This document shows, piece after piece, positions 24,674-33,278 of a DNA stretch of 64,000 nt. Under the pieces are notes generated by a model, which saw nothing but the letters and a program-made list of their open reading frames with translations, was not told where the DNA came from and did not search any database. The DNA is from Fibrella forsythiae (GTDB lineage: Bacteria > Bacteroidota > Bacteroidia > Cytophagales > Spirosomataceae). Position 1 is the first letter of the stretch. Every line of letters starts with the position of its first letter. The stretch is taken from NCBI RefSeq assembly GCF_017353175.1, contig NZ_JAFMYW010000001.1, forward strand, positions 744,001-808,000, read 5' to 3'. A program made the translations under genes and the position numbers.

Positions 24674-25873
24674 TTAATGTTTTGTTTGAGCCAGATAACC
24701 TGCCGGAGCCAGCGGATCGAACACCACATCGAACGCCGTTTTGATGGGCTTCATGTCGGGCTGAATAGGTACGTTCATCTCTTTAGCCACTTCCGCGAAC
24801 AGGTCATCGAGGATCAGCTTTTCAGATATGCCCTTGTAATCGGGCGCTGATTTGAGGTAGCCAAATCGAACGTATTGCGACAGAAACCACATCATGTGGC
24901 TTTTCAGCGGCGTACACACCACACCGTTGTTATAGAAATTCATCTTGTCGGCGCCGTATTTCTGTACGCCCAGTTCACAACCCAGATCGTTAGAACCCAT
25001 CAGCCGGGCTTCGAGTACGGCTACCGGTGCATTCACGTAATACGGTTTGCTGAGCCAGGCGGCTGCTTTCTTGCGATTACCCATGTTATCCAGCCAGCGA
25101 CCGGCTTCAATCAGGGCCTTCATTACATTTTTCAGATCAGCGCGGCGGGCCGACGAGAACTGGCTGTTGACAACCAGCGCTTTCTCGGGATGATCTTTCC
25201 AGATATCCTGCGAAGCGATGTGCGTAAATCCTACGTTTTGGGCCACAGCCACGCCATTCCAGGGTTCGCCCACGCAGAAACCTTCCATATTGTCGACCTT
25301 CATGTTGGCCACCATCTGCGGCGGCGGAATGGTGATGATACCCACCGATTTCGGGTTCACGCCCGCTGCTGCCAGCCAGTTGCGCAACCAGATGTCGTGC
25401 GTGCCGCCGGGGAACGTCATGGCGAACGTAACTTCCTTACGCTGTTTGATTTGCGAAATGGCCGCGCCCACTTTCTTGATCTCTTTAAAGCCCACGAGGC
25501 CGCAGAAATCTTTCGAGAGGGTGATCGCCTGTCCGTTATTATTGAGCACCATCGCAATCTTCATCTCCGACCCTGCTTTGCCGCCGATGCCGGTATAGAC
25601 CGAAGCAGGCATCGAGAACAGGCAGTGGGCTCCGTCGAGCTCGCCGTTGAGTACTTTATCACGAATGTTGGCCCACGATGCTTCTTTGCTGAGCTCCACA
25701 TTCACCCCGTATTTCTGAAACAGGCCGAGCTCTTTGGCCACTACCAGTGGCGCGCAGTCGGTGAGGGGAATGAACCCTAATTTGATGGGTTCCGAGGCGG
25801 GTTTCAGCGCCGTGGTGATGGCAAAAACCGGCAGTAACGTCAGGATGAGCAGTCGTATGTAGTTCTTTTTCAT
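24674..25873 (-). CDS. nrtA: Nitrate-type ABC transporter substrate-binding protein
   Basis: 399 residues with a signal peptide (LLILTLLPVFAITTA). The mature start, IKLGFIPLTDCAPLVVAKE, and the later TFPGGTHDIWLRNWLAAAG and FCVGEPWN segments are characteristic of the NrtA/CmpA family, which binds nitrate or bicarbonate. Context with nitrate reductase indicates nitrate or nitrite. No lipobox is evident; the protein is probably soluble in the periplasm. It starts 4 bases after the porin gene, a clear operon link. Confidence 0.92.
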   Translation of the reverse strand: MKKNYIRLLILTLLPVFAITTALKPASEPIKLGFIPLTDCAPLVVAKELGLFQKYGVNVELSKEASWANIRDKVLNGELDGAHCLFSMPASVYTGIGGKAGSEMKIAMVLNNNGQAITLSKDFCGLVGFKEIKKVGAAISQIKQRKEVTFAMTFPGGTHDIWLRNWLAAAGVNPKSVGIITIPPPQMVANMKVDNMEGFCVGEPWNGVAVAQNVGFTHIASQDIWKDHPEKALVVNSQFSSARRADLKNVMKALIEAGRWLDNMGNRKKAAAWLSKPYYVNAPVAVLEARLMGSNDLGCELGVQKYGADKMNFYNNGVVCTPLKSHMMWFLSQYVRFGYLKSAPDYKGISEKLILDDLFAEVAKEMNVPIQPDMKPIKTAFDVVFDPLAPAGYLAQTKH

Positions 25874-25877
25874 GGTG

Positions 25878-27428
25878 TTATTGTTTGATAGCCACTGGCT
25901 TAGCGTAGAAGAAATCAGGGCGGATGTTGATCATCAGGTAAGACCACGTACCCACTTTATCGCGCTGGTTCATGGTACCCTGTTTGGTGTATTCCAGGCT
26001 GTTGGTGCCATTCATGACGGCGTAACCCAGTTCAACCGTGGTGAATTTGTTGAGCGCGTAAGTGGCGATGAAATCGTATTCCATACCCAGTTTGGCATCG
26101 ACGAGAGCGCCCGTCGGGGCGTCGGGCATCTTGTTGTAGGTAGGCGCTGCCAGTGAGAAATAATGCACATCGAAGGTGGCTGTCAGACGCGAACCGGCGT
26201 ATTTGAATTTCCAGAACGCATCCTGCAAACCACCCGCCGGTGAACCCGTACCCACGTAGAAATAATCCATGTAGCCCCAATGCCGGTGTGGCGTGCCGTA
26301 GAGCGGATCGAACCGGCTCGTTTGCCCCGCCTGAATCGTAGCGGCATTGTTGCCCGACAGCACTTCATAACCCGGACCGGTGCTCAATAATCCGCGCTGC
26401 ACCATCAGATTACCGCCATAGTGATACGCATTTTTGATTAGTAGCCCGTCGCGGTCGGTACCGCTCTGACCGTAGCCGAACGCCTGCCACTGCACTTTCC
26501 CGAATCGCGATGAGGCATTGCCCAACTGACCGATCAGCATACCGCCGTAGGTCATCCGCGAATTGGTGCCCGTCTGGTCGTACCGGCGACCGTAAACGTA
26601 CCCAGCCGCAGCGCTACCGGTACTGTCTATACGATACCTGGAAAAGTCGTCTTTGAAGAAGAGCGCCGAGAATTTGGTCTGGCCAAACTTGCGCGTCAGA
26701 TAGGCCATCTGAAACGATTTGAACTGCTGGTTCTGGCCGTTGGTACTCACATTGGTAGCCAATACCGGCGCCCCCCCTTTCCCCGACGTTGGGATGAAGC
26801 CCGCCGGAATGGCCAGCGACACGTTCTTGTTTGACAGCGCTGATGCAGGCACGTTGCCGGGTGTGTAGTCGGTACCGGCCACGCCAAACGCGTCGGAGTT
26901 CTGGTTAAAGCCACCACCAATGTCAAGCGACCAGCCGAGGTGTTGGGCTTTCAGCAGGGCAGCATCGAACCGGCGGCCCTGTTGCAGCCAGTCGAGGTTA
27001 CCAAGCAGGCGTACATCGTCATAGACCAGTTCCTGCCGACCGAGTTTCAGCGACAGGTTTTGAATGGCTTTAAACGGGATGGTCGTATCGGCGCTGTTAG
27101 CGAGGGTGATTTCGGCCCAGGCTTCGTGAACCATGAGTCGGTTGCCATCGGCGTTGTTGATGGTTGACGCATCCTGCCCCCACACGCGAACATCCTGAAT
27201 GGCGGTTGAGAACAGCACGCGATCCCATTTATAGCCGAAGTTGAGGCGGGTACGTTGCGACGTAAATACAGCCGCTTTAGCATCTAACGGGGCCAGGTTA
27301 CCCAGGCCATTCCTGATTTCTGTTCGGGTACGTACCTGACCAACCAGGGTCATCTGGGCCAGCAAAAGGCCCGGTGCGCATACCAGCGCCACAAGCGGGA
27401 GCCAGTACCGGATACGGTAGATTTTCAT
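25878..27428 (-). CDS. Alginate-export-type outer-membrane porin
   Basis: 516 residues with a signal peptide (WLPLVALVCAPGLLLAQ). The mature protein is full of alternating amphipathic strands and begins with VGQVRTRTEIRNG, typical of the Alginate_exp family of 18-strand barrels. It ends in a strand with aromatic residues (WSYLMINIRPDFFY). As first gene of the nrtA-nrtB-nrtD unit it likely lets nitrate cross the outer membrane; that role is inferred from context. The 224-base leader upstream holds three hairpins. Confidence 0.82.
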   Translation of the reverse strand: MKIYRIRYWLPLVALVCAPGLLLAQMTLVGQVRTRTEIRNGLGNLAPLDAKAAVFTSQRTRLNFGYKWDRVLFSTAIQDVRVWGQDASTINNADGNRLMVHEAWAEITLANSADTTIPFKAIQNLSLKLGRQELVYDDVRLLGNLDWLQQGRRFDAALLKAQHLGWSLDIGGGFNQNSDAFGVAGTDYTPGNVPASALSNKNVSLAIPAGFIPTSGKGGAPVLATNVSTNGQNQQFKSFQMAYLTRKFGQTKFSALFFKDDFSRYRIDSTGSAAAGYVYGRRYDQTGTNSRMTYGGMLIGQLGNASSRFGKVQWQAFGYGQSGTDRDGLLIKNAYHYGGNLMVQRGLLSTGPGYEVLSGNNAATIQAGQTSRFDPLYGTPHRHWGYMDYFYVGTGSPAGGLQDAFWKFKYAGSRLTATFDVHYFSLAAPTYNKMPDAPTGALVDAKLGMEYDFIATYALNKFTTVELGYAVMNGTNSLEYTKQGTMNQRDKVGTWSYLMINIRPDFFYAKPVAIKQ

Positions 27429-27652
27429 GAAAGTGGTTACGATTAAGCAATGAAAATGATGGTGAAAAAGGGCTCAGTATGGTGCTGAGCGGCATTCGCC
27501 CGTGCAACAGGCGGCGAATGGAACCGGGCGTGAACCGCCGGCTGAATTGCTTTACGGTCTATTTTTCATTTCCTTTGCTTTGTTTGTGTGACACATAGAC
27601 AACCCCTGTTAAGCCGGTCTAAAGGTGCCCCCACACCAGACCGGCTTTTTTG
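27429..27652 (-). promoter_or_regulatory. Structured leader upstream of the porin-nrt genes
   Basis: Three stems lie in the gap between cobA and the porin gene. AAGCCGGTCT at 27611-27620 pairs with 27638-27647, followed on the plus strand by a T-run. CATTCGCC at 27493-27500 pairs with 27513-27520. GCTCAG at 27472-27477 pairs with 27485-27490. No TAnnTTTG box was found on the minus strand here, so the porin-nrt genes may be read from the cobA promoter through these hairpins. Confidence 0.45.
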
Positions 27653-28420
27653 TTAACAAGCCTGCATCAGGCCCAGCGCATACTCGGTCACATAGGCCGG
27701 GTGTAACGCTACCACCTCACCAACAATCAGTACGGCGGGCGCCCCCACGCCCTGTTCCGCAACCAATTGTGGCATATTCCAGACTTGCCCAACCACGCAC
27801 CGTTCGTCGGGGCGTGTTCCGTTTTGTATCACGGCCATTGGTAGGTGATCCCGACCAAACTGGCGATACAACTGGCATAACTCCGTTAATTTCGAAAGAC
27901 CCATCAGCACCACCACGGTTGCGTTCGATTGTGCCGCCAGGGGCAGATCCGATGACAGTTCACCGCTTCGGGTGGTGCCCGTAATAACCCAAAAACTCTC
28001 GCTGACGCCCCGGCTGGTTACGGGTATTCCCTGCGACGCGGGTACGGCAATGCAACTCGATATACCCGGTACAATGTCGCAGATAAGCCCGTGACGTCGG
28101 GCATAGTCGATCTCTTCGTATCCCCTACCAAATACAAACGAGTCGCCCCCTTTAAGCCGCACCACGTGCCCTACTTCATGCGCCAGCTCAACGATCAACT
28201 CATTGATAACGGTTTGAGGCGTTGATGGCTGGCCTGCCCGTTTTCCTACATAGTAGCGATGGGCATGCGCCGGAGCATAAGCCAGCAGGCTCCGGTTGGC
28301 CAGGTCGTCGTACAGCACGGCATCGGCCTGCTCGAGCACCCGCACGCCTTTCAACGTAAGCAATTCAGCATCTCCGGGACCGGCGCCAACCAGAGTAAGT
28401 TTAGGGACTGCACTACGCAT
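27653..28420 (-). CDS. cobA: Uroporphyrinogen-III C-methyltransferase
   Basis: 255 residues, a normal single-domain SUMT that methylates uroporphyrinogen III twice with S-adenosylmethionine to give precorrin-2. Motifs: LTLVGAGPGDAELLTLKG at the N-terminus, ADAVLYDDLAN, VVRLKGGDSFVFGRG and VPGISSCIAVPA. Precorrin-2 is the source of siroheme, the cofactor of NirB, which explains the position. No precorrin-2 dehydrogenase/ferrochelatase is encoded here, so that step must be elsewhere. A promoter box lies 68 bases upstream, mirror image to that of nirB. Confidence 0.95.
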   Translation of the reverse strand: MRSAVPKLTLVGAGPGDAELLTLKGVRVLEQADAVLYDDLANRSLLAYAPAHAHRYYVGKRAGQPSTPQTVINELIVELAHEVGHVVRLKGGDSFVFGRGYEEIDYARRHGLICDIVPGISSCIAVPASQGIPVTSRGVSESFWVITGTTRSGELSSDLPLAAQSNATVVVLMGLSKLTELCQLYRQFGRDHLPMAVIQNGTRPDERCVVGQVWNMPQLVAEQGVGAPAVLIVGEVVALHPAYVTEYALGLMQAC

Positions 28421-28483
28421 AGCCTTGCTTGTTGGTTAGTAGAAAAGTACTATTTATAGTTGTTTGTAACTATACGATTAACT

Positions 28484-28603
28484 GCTTCAAAAGTAGAGGT
28501 TAAATTTTGAGAAAAAACACTTTTGCCAAAAAATATCTTGAATTTTAACCTCTATACGCTCTTTTTAATAGGAATACTAGCAAAACACGGCTACTTTTGA
28601 AGC
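28484..28603. promoter_or_regulatory. Mirror-symmetric divergent promoter region of cobA and nirB
   Basis: Two nested inverted repeats: GCTTCAAAAGTAG at 28484-28496 with its exact complement at 28591-28603, and TAGAGGTTAAA at 28494-28504 with its complement at 28544-28554. Each outer arm contains TACTTTTG reading outward (28488-28495 on minus, 28592-28599 on plus), an exact TAnnTTTG box. Thus both arms of the locus appear to have identical promoters facing away from a shared AT-rich centre. The inner repeat is a candidate operator for the linked response regulator. Confidence 0.6.
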
Positions 28604-28690
28604 ACACAAAAATCGAGGATACGGGGGTATTTTCTTGGTTTAGTACTATAAAAAAACAGGGCAATTCTAAACACGTAGTTACTATTGACT

Positions 28691-31219
28691 ATGAACACAC
28701 AAAACAACCGTCGTATTGTGGTATTGGGCAATGGCATGGCCGGGTACAAATTCTGCGAGAAGCTTATTGCCAAACAATTGGGCAGTGCAATCCCGTTTAC
28801 ACTAACCGTTTTTGGGGAAGAGCCACGCATCGCCTACGATCGGGTTCATCTCAGTGCCTATTTCGCCGGAAAAACCGCCGACGATCTGGCGCTTGCCCCG
28901 GAAAGCTGGTATACCGACAACAACATTCAGCTCTATCTTTCCGACCCGGTCATCGCCATTGACCGTGATCGGAAAGAGGTTCGCTCACACCACGGTCACG
29001 TAGTTCCTTATGACTATCTGATCTTCGCCACGGGCTCATCGGCGTTTGTGCCACAGATACCAGGCGTCGATAAAGATGGCGTGTTTGTGTACCGCACACT
29101 CGAAGATCTTGACCTGATACGTACCTACGCCACTAAAGCCCGGCACGGGGCGGTACTGGGCGGTGGGCTGCTGGGCCTCGAAGCCGCCAACGCCCTGCTC
29201 GACCTGGGTCTGGAGGCTGCCCACGTGGTTGAATTTGCGCCACGCCTGATGCCCCGGCAGATCGATGCGGCGGGTTCGGCCATTCTGCAACGCCGGCTTG
29301 AAGATCTGGGCCTCCAGATTCACCTGAACAAAAGCACACAGCAACTGACCGGCGACGGGGTAATAAACGGCATGCAGTTTGCCGATGGCTCCCTTCTGTC
29401 CATCGACATGCTCGTTATTTCGGCCGGCATTCGGCCGCGCGATGAACTGGCCAAACGCAGTGGTCTCGACGTACATCCGCGCGGGGGAATCGTGGTCGAT
29501 AATTTCCTACAAACGTCCGACCCGGCCATATTTGCCATTGGCGAATGTGCGCTGGTGCACTCGATGATCTACGGACTGGTAGCTCCGGCCTACGACATGG
29601 CCGACGTGGTGGCGGCCCGCCTGACCGGCACCGAACGGGAGTTTCAGCCATTCGATATGTCGACAAAACTGAAGTTGATCGGGGTCGACGTAGCTAGCTT
29701 TGGCGATGCGTTTGCCGAAGGGGACGACTGCCGGACGGTTTGTTATGAGAACAAGGCGAAGGGCGTTTACAAACGGATCAACATCAGTGCCGACGGAACC
29801 ACCCTGCTGGGGGGCATTCTGGTGGGCGATGCTGCTGAATACAACCAGTTATTACAGGTTTGCAAGAACAAGACGATTCTCCCGCCCGACCCTGAAGACC
29901 TGATCCTGGGCAACCGGGGTGGCGAAGACGTACCCGGAGCGGGCGTTATGAGCCTGCCCGACGAAGCGCTGATATGCTCGTGCGAGGCCGTTACAAAGGC
30001 GCAACTCTGCCACGAAATTGGCGAGAATGGCCAGACCACTATTGATGCGCTGAAGAAATCGACTAAAGCCTGTACGGGATGCGGAGGCTGTACACCGATG
30101 GTGAAAGACCTGATTCAGGCCGTTCAGAAGCAGCAGGGCGTCTATGTTCGGAATGTGCTTTGCGAACATTTCGACTACACCCGACAGGAACTGCTTGATC
30201 TGGCCAAGATCAACCAGCTGACCACCTACGGAGCCGTGCTCGATACGCTGGGGAAAGGCGACGGTTGCGAAGTGTGTAAACCGGCCGTGGCTTCGATTCT
30301 GGCCAGTTTGTGGAATGAGAACATCCTCGAGAAAGACCGTGCGCCGATTCAAGACTCCAACGACCGGTATCTGGCCAACCTTCAACGCGGGGGTACGTAT
30401 TCGGTAGTTCCCCGCATTCCGGGCGGCGAGATCACGCCCGACAAACTCATTGCCATTGGTCAGGTGGCCAAGCAATACGGCCTGTACACCAAGATCACCG
30501 GTGGCCAGCGAATCGACCTGTTCGGCGCGCACGTGGGTGATTTGCCCGCCATCTGGGAACAACTGATCGCCGCTGGTTTTGAAAGCGGACATGCCTACGG
30601 TAAAGCCCTCAGAACGGTAAAAAGCTGCGTAGGAACCACCTGGTGCCGGTTTGGGGTGCAGGATTCAGTCTCGTTTGCCATCGAGATCGAGAACCGGTAC
30701 AAAGGCATTCGGGCGCCCCACAAATTCAAATCGGGGGTATCGGGCTGCGTGCGCGAGTGTGCCGAAGCGCAGAGCAAGGATTTCGGCATCATTGCTACGG
30801 ATAAGGGCTGGAACCTCTATGTGGGTGGCAACGGCGGGGCCAAGCCTCAACACGCACACCTGCTGGTGTCGGACGTTGACAAGGCGACCTGCGTAAAGTT
30901 GATCGACCGGTTCCTGATGTTCTACATTAAAACCGCCGATCCGCTCATGCGCACCGCTACCTGGATTAACAAAATGGAAGGCGGCATAACGTACCTGAAA
31001 GCCGTAGTTGTTGAGGATAGTCTGGGTATTGCCGCCGAACTGGAAGGGGAAATGGACGCGCTGATTGCCAATTATAGCTGCGAATGGAAGGCTGTGGTTG
31101 AGTCGCCCGCCCTTCGCCAGCGCTTTACCCACTTTGTCAACGCCCCAACGCTCAAAGACCCAACCGTTCAGTTTGCCCCCATGCGCGATCAGATACAGGC
31201 GCAGGATTGGATACGTTGA
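28691..31219 (+). CDS. nirB: NADH-dependent nitrite reductase large subunit
   Basis: 842 residues from the ATG at 28691. The N-terminal half binds FAD and NADH (VVLGNGMAGYKFCEKL and AVLGGGLLGLEAANAL). A BFD domain follows (LICSCEAVTKAQ, then CTGCGGC) and a second cysteine pair (DGCEVCKP). The C-terminal half is the siroheme/4Fe-4S reductase: KSCVGTTWCRFG and SGCVRECAEAQ provide Cys-x5-Cys and Cys-x3-Cys. It reduces nitrite to ammonium with six electrons in the cytoplasm. Domain order and length are normal. First gene of the plus-strand arm. Confidence 0.96.
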   Translation: MNTQNNRRIVVLGNGMAGYKFCEKLIAKQLGSAIPFTLTVFGEEPRIAYDRVHLSAYFAGKTADDLALAPESWYTDNNIQLYLSDPVIAIDRDRKEVRSHHGHVVPYDYLIFATGSSAFVPQIPGVDKDGVFVYRTLEDLDLIRTYATKARHGAVLGGGLLGLEAANALLDLGLEAAHVVEFAPRLMPRQIDAAGSAILQRRLEDLGLQIHLNKSTQQLTGDGVINGMQFADGSLLSIDMLVISAGIRPRDELAKRSGLDVHPRGGIVVDNFLQTSDPAIFAIGECALVHSMIYGLVAPAYDMADVVAARLTGTEREFQPFDMSTKLKLIGVDVASFGDAFAEGDDCRTVCYENKAKGVYKRINISADGTTLLGGILVGDAAEYNQLLQVCKNKTILPPDPEDLILGNRGGEDVPGAGVMSLPDEALICSCEAVTKAQLCHEIGENGQTTIDALKKSTKACTGCGGCTPMVKDLIQAVQKQQGVYVRNVLCEHFDYTRQELLDLAKINQLTTYGAVLDTLGKGDGCEVCKPAVASILASLWNENILEKDRAPIQDSNDRYLANLQRGGTYSVVPRIPGGEITPDKLIAIGQVAKQYGLYTKITGGQRIDLFGAHVGDLPAIWEQLIAAGFESGHAYGKALRTVKSCVGTTWCRFGVQDSVSFAIEIENRYKGIRAPHKFKSGVSGCVRECAEAQSKDFGIIATDKGWNLYVGGNGGAKPQHAHLLVSDVDKATCVKLIDRFLMFYIKTADPLMRTATWINKMEGGITYLKAVVVEDSLGIAAELEGEMDALIANYSCEWKAVVESPALRQRFTHFVNAPTLKDPTVQFAPMRDQIQAQDWIR

Positions 31220-31247
31220 ATTTTAACGACGATCTGGCTAGCGTTGG

Positions 31248-31361
31248 CTTCGCGCTGTAGGCCCTTCGACAAGCTCAGGGTAACAACCCTACCCAAGGTC
31301 GTCATTTACATGCTTGAGTGAGTTGTCACCCTGAACCTGTCGAAGGGCCTAGCTCGCGAAA
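31248..31361. repeat. Long imperfect inverted repeat between nirB and nirD
   Basis: A 39-base arm at 31248-31286 pairs with 31323-31361 at most positions. Its core is GGCCCTTCGAC followed by AGCTCAGGGT on the left and the complement CGAAGGGCC on the right. A related fragment sits at 21316. It interrupts the nirB-nirD unit and looks like a dispersed palindromic element that became fixed in the operon. Confidence 0.7.
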
Positions 31362-31427
31362 GCAATACACTAAACGCGAAAAATCACCTAACAACTTGTT
31401 TTTCAGAATCAAGAACAAAATACAACC

Positions 31428-31775
31428 ATGACAACTACCGAAACCATAACCTGGCACGTTGCCTGCCAGACTGCCGACGTACCTGCCGACGGCGGGGCGT
31501 GCGCCCTGATCAATGGCCGGCAAATTGCCATCTTTCACCTGGCCCGCCGAAACGAATGGTATGCCACCGACAACCAGTGCCCCCACCGCCAGCAGATGAT
31601 CCTGTCGCGGGGGATGACCGGCAGTGTGGGCGACGAACCCAAAGTTGCCTGTCCATTCCATAAGAAGGCCTTTTCGCTAAAAACCGGGGCCTGTCTGAGC
31701 GGCGACGATTACCAGATCGACACATTCGCCGTACGTATTGAGAACGGCATGGTCTATATTGGCCTCCCGGCATGA
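31428..31775 (+). CDS. nirD: Nitrite reductase small subunit (Rieske [2Fe-2S])
   Basis: 115 residues, standard for NirD. The two Rieske-type motifs are NQCPHRQ and VACPFHKK, giving Cys-x-His and Cys-x2-His ligands. It partners NirB. The stop codon overlaps the start of the sensor kinase gene (ATGA at 31772-31775), implying translational coupling between the enzyme and its likely regulator. The 208-base gap to nirB holds a dispersed repeat. Confidence 0.93.
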   Translation: MTTTETITWHVACQTADVPADGGACALINGRQIAIFHLARRNEWYATDNQCPHRQQMILSRGMTGSVGDEPKVACPFHKKAFSLKTGACLSGDDYQIDTFAVRIENGMVYIGLPA

Positions 31776-33274
31776 CCTCACCCCCGCGCCCCCATACAAA
31801 CCATCAAGTCGACGAGCAGGTTGCTCGTCGACTTACGCGTTTTTACGTACTGGCCCTGTCGGTCATTGCCCTATTGGCGGTAAGCGGCATTGTATTGGTT
31901 CGGCGTACCCTCAATGAGCATTACGATGATGGTCGCGTGGTGAACGTTGCGGGCCGACAGCGTATGTTAAGCCAGCGCCTGACCAAACTCGCGCTCCTCC
32001 GTTTGCTGAACATACCCGGCAACGACCTGACGCCCGTCGATTCACTATTGCAAACCTGGACCAAGAGCCATCAGCAGCTTCGTGCAGGTACGTTGCTAAT
32101 GGAAAAAGCCTATACAGTTCCCAAAAGCCCGGTGCTCGACAGCATGTTTATCCTGATAGACCCTGTTTTTCAGCGAATGCACGACGGCTTGACGCAGGTA
32201 ATACAGCTGAATCAGTCACCGGAAAACAAGCAGGCGGCGCTTCGGGTCATCCTGGCTAACGAACCGGCTTATCTTCGACAGATGAACGCGATCGTGTTTC
32301 AGTTCGATGCCGAGAGCGTAGCCCGGGTACGTTCGCTGGAACGGACGGAATGGTTTCTGGGACTGGCTACACTCATTACATTGCTGCTCGAAGGGCTTTT
32401 CATTTTTCGACCAGTTGTCAATTACGTTAAATTGATCATCAGACGATTAGCGAAATCAGAAGATGATCTACAGGCGGCGAATAGTACGCTCATTGTAGCC
32501 AACCAGACATTGACCAGCACGCAGCAGCAACTTGTTCAGGCGACAACGGATAAGCACCTGTTGCAACGGGCCGAAGATACCGTTCGGTCTGCCGCCCTGC
32601 TGGAAGGCCAGGAAGAAGAGCGCCGCCGGTTTGCCCGTGAACTACACGATGGGATTGGACAAATGCTGACCGGATTAAAACTACAGGCAGGTACGTTGAA
32701 AAAAGCCAGCTTCACCGACGAGAAACACCGCCGCCGGGCCGAAAACCTGTGCGACCTTGTCGGCGATATCATTCAAACCACCCGGCAGATATCGCATAAC
32801 CTGATGCCCTCGGTTCTGGGCGATTTCGGCCTGGGCCCTGCCCTCCAGCTTCTTGCCGATCAAACCGCCTACTCTACTGGTCTTCAGGTTCAGTTTGACG
32901 CCACACAGGCAGAATCACTTCACCCGCCCCAAAAGTTAAGTCCGGCAATTGACATTGGGTTATACCGGATTGCGCAGGAGGCCATCAATAACGCCGTCAA
33001 GCACGCCAGCGCCCAGCATATATGGTTAAGTCTGGAACAGCATGATGACGTTGTGTCGATCCAGGTTGCCGATGATGGACTCGGCTTTACGCCACCAGAT
33101 TCAGAAGGTAAGCTGCCTGATACTGGCGGCAAATCCGTTATTGGCCGAAACGGGATTGACACAATGCGCACCAGAGCCCGACTGCTTAACGGCACCTTCG
33201 CTATCCACTCGGCGCCCGGGCAGGGAACCACAATCATTACCACTATTCATCATACAACCAACCTGTTACCATAA
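31772..33274 (+). CDS. NarX-like sensor histidine kinase
   Basis: 500 residues. Two membrane helices, at about 24-44 (FYVLALSVIALLAVSGIVLV) and 189-210, enclose a periplasmic domain. That domain starts with VVNVAGRQRMLSQRL, which resembles the P-box nitrate-sensing helix of NarX and PilJ-type sensors. A coiled linker leads to a HisKA_3 dimerisation domain with the phosphorylated His in RRRFARELHDGIGQ, and a GHKL ATPase (EAINNAVKHA, VADDGLGF, GRNGIDTM). The context predicts nitrate or nitrite as signal. It overlaps nirD by 4 bases and is followed by its response regulator 4 bases on. Confidence 0.88.
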   Translation: MTSPPRPHTNHQVDEQVARRLTRFYVLALSVIALLAVSGIVLVRRTLNEHYDDGRVVNVAGRQRMLSQRLTKLALLRLLNIPGNDLTPVDSLLQTWTKSHQQLRAGTLLMEKAYTVPKSPVLDSMFILIDPVFQRMHDGLTQVIQLNQSPENKQAALRVILANEPAYLRQMNAIVFQFDAESVARVRSLERTEWFLGLATLITLLLEGLFIFRPVVNYVKLIIRRLAKSEDDLQAANSTLIVANQTLTSTQQQLVQATTDKHLLQRAEDTVRSAALLEGQEEERRRFARELHDGIGQMLTGLKLQAGTLKKASFTDEKHRRRAENLCDLVGDIIQTTRQISHNLMPSVLGDFGLGPALQLLADQTAYSTGLQVQFDATQAESLHPPQKLSPAIDIGLYRIAQEAINNAVKHASAQHIWLSLEQHDDVVSIQVADDGLGFTPPDSEGKLPDTGGKSVIGRNGIDTMRTRARLLNGTFAIHSAPGQGTTIITTIHHTTNLLP

Positions 33275-33278
33275 TCAG

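Noticed and set aside
24875-25780. Open frame on the plus strand, 301 codons, over nrtA
   Set aside because: Antisense to a clear substrate-binding protein gene; no signal, domain or promoter supports it.
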